This document shows, piece by piece, positions 1 to 4,919 of a DNA stretch of 7,510 nt. A program made the position numbers and the translations under genes. The DNA comes from Lentisphaerota bacterium (GTDB taxonomy: Bacteria; Verrucomicrobiota; Lentisphaeria; Victivallales; GWF2-50-93): positions 1 through 7,510 of the forward strand of contig JANYBI010000042.1 in NCBI GenBank assembly GCA_025360875.1, in the 5' to 3' direction. The notes beneath the pieces are model-generated. The model did not search any database. It saw nothing but the letters and a program-made list of their open reading frames with translations, and was not told where the DNA came from. Numbering within the stretch: position 1 is the stretch's first letter; every line of letters starts with the position of its first letter.

Positions 1-226
1 CGTCCTCGCCCGAAATGGTGAGTTTGATTTTGGAGCCGCATCCGGCTGCAAGCATGAGAAGCCCCATCAGGCTTTTTCCGTTTACCACATCGCCGTCCTT
101 CTCAACAAGGATCTCGGATTTGAAAGATGAGGAAATCTGGACAAACAGGGATGCAGGACGCGCATGGAGTCCAAGCGAGTTCTTTATCTCTATGATTCCG
201 CATATCTGTTTTGTCGTATCAGTCAT
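1..226 (-). CDS. ptsH: HPr-like phosphocarrier protein, 3' end cut off by window edge
   Basis: The reverse strand from an ATG at 226-224 reads 75 codons with no stop before the window edge. Residues 19-25 read GLHARPA, the HPr active-site signature, with His21 in the place of the phosphoacceptor His15 of classical HPr. Residues 49-55 read NGKSLMG, matching the region around Ser46 that HPr kinase/phosphorylase modifies in other bacteria. HPr is normally 85-90 residues, so about 10-15 C-terminal residues are missing. HPr is a cytosolic carrier that passes phosphate from enzyme I to sugar-specific EIIA proteins. With the regulatory Ser it can also act in carbon-catabolite signalling. An ATG at 237 is out of frame and stops after four codons, so 226 is the start; the ribosome site upstream is weak. 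The gene is divergent from the peptidase gene at 386. Whether a full PTS is present, or HPr has only a regulatory role, cannot be told from here. Confidence 0.92.
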   Translation of the reverse strand, partial: MTDTTKQICGIIEIKNSLGLHARPASLFVQISSSFKSEILVEKDGDVVNGKSLMGLLMLAAGCGSKIKLTISGED

Positions 227-312
227 TGATTTCCCATAATGAATATTCCGGACGTGTTGCTTCCGAAGTAAATATAATCCCATTTGAAACAAATTAAAGA
301 CTCATAAGATGC

Positions 313-341
313 TTTACATTTGCTTTCTTATCCAGTAAATT
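313..341 (+). promoter_or_regulatory. Candidate sigma70-type promoter of the DA1-like peptidase gene
   Basis: TTTACA at 313-318 matches the -35 consensus at 5 of 6 positions. It is followed after exactly 17 bases by TAAATT at 336-341 (4 of 6 against TATAAT). Transcription would begin near 348, giving a leader of about 38 bases before the GTG start at 386. The -10 element lies inside a small dyad, AGTAA-A-TTACT (334-344), which could be an operator. Judged by eye only. Confidence 0.4.
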
Positions 342-369
342 ACTTAAGATTTTAAAAAGTTTTTGTATT

Positions 370-375
370 AAAAGG
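370..375 (+). promoter_or_regulatory. Ribosome binding site supporting a GTG start at 386
   Basis: AAAAGG at 370-375 sits 10 bases before GTG at 386-388. No in-frame ATG is available near the start of the signal peptide, and the reading from GTG gives a well-formed export signal (charged start KIFGK, then a hydrophobic core). This supports GTG as the true initiation codon. Confidence 0.5.
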
Positions 376-385
376 CCTAAAACAC

Positions 386-1492
386 GTGAAAATATTCGGA
401 AAAACTATTCAAATCGCAGTTTTTACGCTTTTTCTGGTCCTGCTTGCGATCCTGAATGCTGGAAATCCGGGGATTTTTGTGAACTCCGCTTATGGTGCTC
501 CGCCTCCGACTGCCGCCAAGACGGCAAAATGCGCCAAGTGCGGCAAGGAGATCAAGCCGGGTGACCGGTTCCTCAAAACTACAGACGGGCTGCTGTTCTG
601 TTCTGAAAAATGTTTCCAGGCCTCATTGCCTACATGCAGCGTATGCGGAAAGCTGCTTTCCGGCAGTTTCTTCAAGGGAAAGGATGGGAAGAGCTACTAC
701 TGTTCCGAAAAATGCCTTTCAACGACATGGCCCACCTGTTCGTTTTGCGGGAAAAAAGTCTCGGAGGGTGTCATGATCACAGGTGCCGGAGGCAATAAGT
801 TCTTCTGCAACATTTGCGCCGACATGCCGAAATGCTTCTGCTGCGACATGCCAGCCCGCTGCTCGAAGCTCAAGGATGGGCGTTTCATATGTCCGGAATG
901 CGCCAAGACATCGGTGATGGACGAGAAGGAGATAGAGGCCGTTGCAAAGGAGGTCAGGCTCAAGATGAAAAACAAGCTGCTCATGTCTACTGAGCACCAG
1001 ATAGAATACAAGGTGGTCGACCAGTCCGAACTGGGCAGGATAACTCCCGAGAAACAGGAGGGGGTTGAACTCGGACTGTTCCATTACGAGGAGAAAAATG
1101 AAAAGACCATTTCCACGACGACAACCCTGCTGGGAGAAAAAGTTTCAAAGGTCGAGGATGAGAGGATTTCAAAGCAATATGTGATATATCTCCTGTACGG
1201 CATGACAAGGGATAAGCTTGTGGAAGTTGTCGCGCATGAGCTTGGCCACGACTGGATGCAGGGCAACTATCCTAACATAACCGATCTCAAGGTTAAGGAA
1301 GGATTTGCGGAATATGTGGCTACCAGGGTCAACTCCGCCTATGGCCGGGACTTCATGAACAGGCGCATGCAGGAGAATCCTTCCGACACCTACGGCGGCG
1401 GATACCGGTTCATAGCGGGTATTGCGAAGAAAAGCGAAGACGAGCTTACGGTTTTCCTCGAAAAATATAACAAGGATTCCGGCAGGAAATGA
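386..1492 (+). CDS. Exported DA1-like zinc metallopeptidase with four N-terminal Cys-rich zinc modules
   Basis: The 368-residue product starts with an export signal: hydrophobic residues about 9-24, with a likely cleavage after AYG at residue 37. Four Cys-rich modules follow, each with two Cys pairs: C49/C52 with C72/C76, C84/C87 with C106/C110, C118/C121 with C141/C144, and C150/C153 with C169/C172. They resemble treble-clef or LIM-type zinc fingers. The C-terminal half carries HELGH at 284-288 followed by KEGFAEY at 304-310. This matches the HExxH plus downstream EEG pattern of the DA1-like domain (plant ubiquitin-activated peptidase DA1), so H284, H288 and E305 would bind catalytic zinc and E285 would be the general base. 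LIM-type fingers before a DA1-like peptidase is also the plant DA1 order. The signal peptide predicts action in the periplasm or outside the cell, where no ubiquitin is expected, so the substrate is unknown. Family assignment is by motif and architecture; a different gluzincin family is possible. The gene is probably monocistronic, with its own promoter and a hairpin after the stop. Confidence 0.85.
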   Translation: MKIFGKTIQIAVFTLFLVLLAILNAGNPGIFVNSAYGAPPPTAAKTAKCAKCGKEIKPGDRFLKTTDGLLFCSEKCFQASLPTCSVCGKLLSGSFFKGKDGKSYYCSEKCLSTTWPTCSFCGKKVSEGVMITGAGGNKFFCNICADMPKCFCCDMPARCSKLKDGRFICPECAKTSVMDEKEIEAVAKEVRLKMKNKLLMSTEHQIEYKVVDQSELGRITPEKQEGVELGLFHYEEKNEKTISTTTTLLGEKVSKVEDERISKQYVIYLLYGMTRDKLVEVVAHELGHDWMQGNYPNITDLKVKEGFAEYVATRVNSAYGRDFMNRRMQENPSDTYGGGYRFIAGIAKKSEDELTVFLEKYNKDSGRK

Positions 1493-1523
1493 GTTTTTTT
1501 AAGGAGTCAGAATTCAGCGGCCT

Positions 1524-1543
1524 ACTGCGGTGGCCGCAGTTTT
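1524..1543 (+). terminator. Rho-independent terminator after the peptidase gene
   Basis: A perfect 7-bp stem (ACTGCGG at 1524-1530 with CCGCAGT at 1534-1540) closes a TGG loop and runs directly into TTTT at 1540-1543. It lies 31 bases after the TGA of the peptidase gene. The T run is short, so it may be only moderately efficient. A competing 6-bp pairing (GCGGCC 1517-1522 with GGCCGC 1532-1537) uses the same bases. Confidence 0.55.
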
Positions 1544-1645
1544 ATCAGTGTGAAACTTAAGTAGTTTGCGAAGTTCGAGCCTTTTTCTCAGACGCACCCG
1601 CCTCCACCAGGCTACGGCACGGCAGACAGGATGGTTGCGTATCAA

Positions 1646-1693
1646 AGTCGGATAGTGGCCAAGTCTCAGAGTGTCCAAGTGCCCGAGTGATTA
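1646..1693. repeat. Six-unit degenerate octamer array (AGTGNCCA-like)
   Basis: AGTG or AGTC recurs at exact 8-base steps, beginning at 1646, 1654, 1662, 1670, 1678 and 1686. The second half of each unit is variable and close to NCCA in several copies. The array has no reading-frame logic because the period is 8. Parts of it are repeated in inverted orientation about 60-90 bases downstream. Confidence 0.6.
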
Positions 1694-1762
1694 GATTGAA
1701 TTTCCAAGTTCAAACGTCTGGCAACTTTGTCACTTGGTCTCCGGGCACTGTCTTTCACTCTG
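1667..1762. repeat. Imperfect inverted repeat formed by the octamer array and its downstream counterpart
   Basis: CAGAGTG (1667-1673) is complementary to CACTCTG (1756-1762), and AGTGCCCG (1678-1685) to CGGGCACT (1742-1749). CCAAGTG (1675-1681) is also complementary to CACTTGG (1731-1737). A transcript of either strand could fold into a long interrupted hairpin with an apical region of about 55 bases. It has no adjacent T run, so it is not read as a terminator. Confidence 0.55.
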
Positions 1763-1785
1763 CCCAATCATCCAAGCATCCAGCA

Positions 1786-1801
1786 ATTCGCCTAGGCGAA
1801 T
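1786..1801. repeat. Perfect 16-bp palindrome
   Basis: ATTCGCCT followed directly by AGGCGAAT is a perfect dyad, centred 52 bases beyond the stop codon of the dehydrogenase gene. It could be a protein-binding site or a fragment of a dispersed repeat. As RNA it gives a 6-bp stem with a CTAG loop, but no T run follows on either strand, so it is not a terminator. Confidence 0.6.
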
Positions 1802-1845
1802 AAATCCATCCATCCGTCATTCTGTGGGATGACTCTTGGGCCGGT

Positions 1846-3531
1846 CTACTTCTTCCCGAACCTTTTGAAAATCTCCTTCTCGGTCTCTGTCGTGTAGGAG
1901 CCGTCCTTGGACAGGGTAGCGGGAAGATCGGGAGACAGTTCAGACAGTTTTTCGATCGGCGTCAGCGGGAATTCGCAGTGCGGGAATATCACGGTCTTTC
2001 CAGGGAATTTAGCGTCAGCCACGGCTTCCAGCCCTTTCTTGAGATCCTGCATTCCGCCGATTGCCGCTAGGGCGGTGCCCGGATTCAGCTTATTGTCCTC
2101 GACGAGTTTCAGGGTGTGGCGCAGATGTGCCGTAAGGCTTCCGCTCGAACCTATGTAACGTGCGTTTTCATTGGCGATCTTCCTGATATTCAGGAGACCC
2201 TCCTTGCCGGCAGGAATACCTGCGAAGATGTTCATGAGACCGGCTTTTTTCAGGAACGGAGCCGAGGAGTTGACTACCGGTATAACCGGCACCAGCATCA
2301 CGATATCGTCAAATCCGCCGGATTTTTCCGCGAATTTCGCAACTTCGGCCTCGAAAGCGGCAGGGGACGGGAAGGATTTCGGGTTCAAGGTATGGAACTC
2401 GATCTTCCTCTCCTTAATCTTGTCGCCAAGAAGCTCGCAGACGTGTTTTATCCTGACGTCATCCATGTCGGTCATGAGGATGCGGGACGGTCCTTCCGTC
2501 GATTCGACGGCGAGCTGCGTGTGCATCTGCCCCATGGCTCCGGCACCGCCGACAAGCCAGCATGTTCCGCCTTTCTTCAGCTTGCTCCTGACATTACGGC
2601 TGTATGCGTCGGAAAGATTATTTGATTTTGTACCCTGGTAGAACCAGCCATTGTAGTGGATGCCGCCGACGTCGAACGACCATGACTCGTCCGGATATTT
2701 CCCGATGAAACTTATTACACCGTTCCTGTTTGCGAGTTTCGCAATCCTTTCCGCGTCCTCCCTGCTGATTTCGCAGATGAAGATGTCGTCGAAAGAGCCT
2801 TTTTCCGGAATCGATTTAAGGATGTCGATTCTTGCTGAAGGGATTTCTTTCCTGAGCAGGTCGATGGTCTGCTGGTTGAGATTCAATGCGGAAATCCTCC
2901 TGGGTTTCGCATTCTTCAGCAGCTTTCCTGGCACGTAGACGGTATTGTCGCCGTCCTCGCAGACTATGAGAATGGAACCCTCCTTCTGGGGAGTTTTCCT
3001 GTTCTCTATCATGTAGCTGGCGATGACGCATGTCCATGGTTCGATGAGCGCGGCGATTCCGGCGGGTATCGAATCGGCGAGGGGCAGGAGGTAGCATCCC
3101 TCGTCACCATTCAGAACCCGCTGGTCTATCCTGCTGTATTCGGACATTCCGCCGTCGATGGCGTAGCCGTACGCGAAACCTTTTCCTTTTACATAGATGT
3201 CGGCCTGGATGATGAAACGCTGGCCGGGCTTGAACTTGTCGGAAACATTCTTTCCGGTCTTCACGACCGTCATGACAGCTTCGTGTCCGGGTATGACCGG
3301 CTGGGATGCGAGATCCGGGGATATGACCCGGGGATGGTCCTTGCCGGCGCGGATGAGCTTGACGTCCGAGAAGCAGAGTCCGATGGAGTCGATTTTCACA
3401 AGGAGCTCATCATCGCCGATCTCGGGGACTTTGACAGTGCAGGGCTGGTTGTTTTTCCCAAGGTTTTCCATGCCGGCTCCGAAGAGCGGCCATGCGAGCA
3501 TATTATCTGGTATGATGTTTTCCGAAGACAT
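1846..3531 (-). CDS. Zinc-type medium-chain dehydrogenase with tandem Rossmann domains (SorE / sorbitol dehydrogenase-like)
   Basis: The product is 561 residues from the ATG at 3531, chosen because AAGGA ends 6 bases upstream; an in-frame ATG at 3588 would add 19 unlikely residues. Residues about 30-180 form the GroES-like catalytic domain. GLCFSDV has Cys53, PGHE has His83-Glu84 and IEPW has Glu164, the expected catalytic zinc ligands of sorbitol/threonine-dehydrogenase types. The four-Cys structural zinc lobe is absent. Two Rossmann units follow: about 184-302 without a glycine motif, and about 321-465 with GGAGAMG (328-334) and an acidic TDMDD strand end (354-358), which favours NAD(H). 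Usual family members are 340-420 residues, so the extra unit explains the length. The C-terminal part resembles, from memory, L-sorbose-1-phosphate reductase (SorE). It probably oxidises or reduces a polyol or sugar (phosphate) in the cytosol; the substrate is unknown. The gene is divergent from the kinase genes and apparently monocistronic. Confidence 0.85.
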   Translation of the reverse strand: MSSENIIPDNMLAWPLFGAGMENLGKNNQPCTVKVPEIGDDELLVKIDSIGLCFSDVKLIRAGKDHPRVISPDLASQPVIPGHEAVMTVVKTGKNVSDKFKPGQRFIIQADIYVKGKGFAYGYAIDGGMSEYSRIDQRVLNGDEGCYLLPLADSIPAGIAALIEPWTCVIASYMIENRKTPQKEGSILIVCEDGDNTVYVPGKLLKNAKPRRISALNLNQQTIDLLRKEIPSARIDILKSIPEKGSFDDIFICEISREDAERIAKLANRNGVISFIGKYPDESWSFDVGGIHYNGWFYQGTKSNNLSDAYSRNVRSKLKKGGTCWLVGGAGAMGQMHTQLAVESTEGPSRILMTDMDDVRIKHVCELLGDKIKERKIEFHTLNPKSFPSPAAFEAEVAKFAEKSGGFDDIVMLVPVIPVVNSSAPFLKKAGLMNIFAGIPAGKEGLLNIRKIANENARYIGSSGSLTAHLRHTLKLVEDNKLNPGTALAAIGGMQDLKKGLEAVADAKFPGKTVIFPHCEFPLTPIEKLSELSPDLPATLSKDGSYTTETEKEIFKRFGKK

Positions 3532-3539
3532 ATCTGTTC

Positions 3540-3588
3540 CTTTTTGTTTAAAGAATACCAAATCTATGTTTAGTCGGTGAAAAATCAA
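3540..3588 (-). promoter_or_regulatory. Candidate promoter and ribosome site of the dehydrogenase gene
   Basis: Reading the minus strand, TTGATT (3588-3583) and TAGATT (3566-3561) form a -35/-10 pair with a 16-base spacer, each matching about 4 of 6 consensus positions. Transcription would start near 3554, leaving a short leader with AAGGA just before the ATG at 3531. Such a start would exclude the alternative upstream ATG at 3588 from the mRNA. Confidence 0.35.
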
Positions 3589-3598
3589 ATAGCTTATG

Positions 3599-3627
3599 TT
3601 GAGTATTTGGATTTCAGAGAATATATT
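3599..3627 (+). promoter_or_regulatory. Candidate sigma70-type promoter of the kinase operon
   Basis: TTGAGT at 3599-3604 (4 of 6, with TTGA intact) is followed after 17 bases by TATATT at 3622-3627 (5 of 6). A start near 3634 leaves a leader of about 33 bases before the TTG codon at 3667. It lies back to back with the dehydrogenase promoter, so one regulator bound here could affect both directions. Confidence 0.5.
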
Positions 3628-3666
3628 GTCAGGCGAATTAAACGTAATTCAACTGACAGGGCTTAA

Positions 3667-4857
3667 TTGGAAAACTCAGACAAATCTTCAGCTGTGAAGA
3701 GTACTGATTGCGGGGCTGATGCCACGGAAATCACCTATAAGCAAGTCTTCGAGGCAATTCCCTACACGGTGATAATCGTGGAATCGGGATTCAAGGTGGT
3801 GACGCTCAACGGATCCGCCAGGAGCTTCCTCGGCGCCTCGGCTGGTTCGGGATCTTCAAGCCTGTGGGACATGGCACCATTCCTGCTTGCACACAAGGCT
3901 CCAATGGAAAAGGCCATGGCCGATGGGAAGACGCTGGTCCTGAGGAGAATCGAATTCAAGGGGTCCGAAAGCAAATACATCGACTTGTCGCTGTGTCCCT
4001 GTTCCGGAACCGGCTGTATCAATGGTGCGGTGCTTGTCATTGACGATGTCACTGAACTTGAGAAGAAGGAGGAGTATATCCGGCGGTCCCAGAAGATGGA
4101 CATTGTAGGGACGCTGGCCGCGGGACTGTCGCATGACTTCAACAATGTGATCAACGGTATAAAGGCGACAGCCGACTCGATAAAGTTCTCTCTGGGCAAC
4201 ACGAAACTCTCGGTTGACGCCCTCCGCGGGCAGGTCAGGGATGATCTGGAGATCGTCGAGGAGTCCGCTAACCGTGGAGCGGACATAGTCGAACAGCTCC
4301 TTTCGATTTCGAGGAAGAAAGAACTGACATATGCGGAAGTGGATCTGGCGACAGCTTTGAAGAATGTGATAAAGGTATGTGGCAACACATTGCCGAAGAC
4401 GGTTGAGATGATTGCTGAAATCAGGGTGGAGAAGGCGATGGTGAAGGCTTCCCTGACCCAGCTCGAGCAGGTGCTGCTCAACCTCTGCATCAATGCGTCG
4501 CATGCAATGACGATCATGAGGAAGGAAGAGGATGAGAAAGGCGGTAAGCTGGGTATTTCGCTTGAGAAGATCTATGTCGGTCCGAACATGTGCGCAATCA
4601 TACCGGACGCGAAGGAAGGATACTACTGGCTGATAAGCGTCTCGGATACCGGAGTGGGAATGACCAGGGAGGTAATGGTGAAGATTTTCGATCCGTTCTT
4701 CACCACAAAGGAGAAGCGTGGCAGCGGACTCGGACTTTCGATGGTATACAATATTGTAAAGGAACACGGCGGTTTTGTGGACCTCTTCTCGGAGCCCGGG
4801 GCCGGTTCTGTGTTTTTTGTGTTTTTGCCGCTTGCAGAAGATGCAGGCGGGAAATAG
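3667..4857 (+). CDS. Soluble PAS-domain histidine kinase without a receiver domain
   Basis: The 396-residue protein has no signal peptide or membrane segment and should be cytosolic. Residues about 22-132 form a PAS-like sensor, ending in the typical VLVIDDVTE strand. The dimerisation/phosphoacceptor helix has GLSHDFNN with His156, of the HDFNN kinase type that often occurs in hybrid kinases. The ATP-binding domain has the N box (LLNLCINA, Asn276), G1 box (DTGVGM, 327-332), F box (FDPFFTTK, 341-348) and G2 box (GSGLGL, 352-357), all intact. It should therefore autophosphorylate on His156, but it has no receiver of its own. The chosen start is TTG at 3667, with AGGG five bases upstream; a GTG at 3694 has no ribosome site. 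It is first in an apparent two-gene operon with a paralogous hybrid kinase. C110, C112 and C117 cluster in the PAS region and could sense redox or metal, though this is speculative. Confidence 0.93.
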   Translation: MENSDKSSAVKSTDCGADATEITYKQVFEAIPYTVIIVESGFKVVTLNGSARSFLGASAGSGSSSLWDMAPFLLAHKAPMEKAMADGKTLVLRRIEFKGSESKYIDLSLCPCSGTGCINGAVLVIDDVTELEKKEEYIRRSQKMDIVGTLAAGLSHDFNNVINGIKATADSIKFSLGNTKLSVDALRGQVRDDLEIVEESANRGADIVEQLLSISRKKELTYAEVDLATALKNVIKVCGNTLPKTVEMIAEIRVEKAMVKASLTQLEQVLLNLCINASHAMTIMRKEEDEKGGKLGISLEKIYVGPNMCAIIPDAKEGYYWLISVSDTGVGMTREVMVKIFDPFFTTKEKRGSGLGLSMVYNIVKEHGGFVDLFSEPGAGSVFFVFLPLAEDAGGK

Positions 4858-4904
4858 TTTATGCGGATATACGGATATTTATACATGGCGCGCAACAGTA
4901 AAGT

Positions 4905-4909
4905 AAGGA
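4905..4909 (+). promoter_or_regulatory. Ribosome binding site deciding the start of the second kinase
   Basis: AAGGA at 4905-4909 lies 10 bases before ATG at 4920. Two other ATGs close by (4909 and 4913) are out of frame and stop within six codons, so 4920 is the start. The 62-base gap after the first kinase has no clear promoter or terminator, which supports co-transcription. Confidence 0.5.
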
Positions 4910-4919
4910 TGAATGAATC

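Larger units (their letters stand above)
1493..1845. other. 353-bp non-coding region between two convergent genes, with repeats
   Basis: No convincing coding frame is present on either strand. The region separates the 3' ends of the peptidase gene and the dehydrogenase gene. Its contents, in order, are a hairpin terminator (1524-1543), a GC-rich block (about 1595-1630), a period-8 AGTG array (1646-1693) with a partly complementary segment (about 1724-1769), a perfect 16-bp palindrome (1786-1801) and ATCC-rich sequence around 1803-1815. This mosaic suggests accumulated intergenic repeats rather than one gene. No clear terminator was found for the minus-strand dehydrogenase gene. Confidence 0.7.

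Noticed and set aside
15..239. A 74-codon plus-strand frame at the start of the window
   Set aside because: It is antisense to the HPr gene, whose active-site and regulatory motifs are unambiguous.
273..278. Perfect TATAAT on the plus strand as a -10 element
   Set aside because: No acceptable -35 lies 16-18 bases upstream. The TTTACA/TAAATT pair at 313-341 is a better promoter for the peptidase gene.
1646..1769. CRISPR array
   Set aside because: The repeat unit is only 8 bases with no spacers of CRISPR size, and no cas genes are nearby.
1816..1833. Terminator for the dehydrogenase gene formed by GTCAT...ATGAC
   Set aside because: The stem is short, it pairs better as plus-strand RNA than as the minus-strand transcript, and no T run follows.
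3532..3588. Longer dehydrogenase start at ATG 3588
   Set aside because: The 19 extra residues do not fit the family N-terminus, and ATG 3531 has a good AAGGA site just upstream.
3762..4767. Long open frames on the minus strand inside the first kinase gene (up to 303 codons)
   Set aside because: They are antisense to a gene with clear kinase motifs. Their predicted products show no recognisable domain and are biased in the way typical of shadow frames.
4864..4878. Direct repeat CGGATAT twice with period 8 between the kinase genes
   Set aside because: Two short AT-rich copies are easily explained by chance and there is no associated promoter or dyad.
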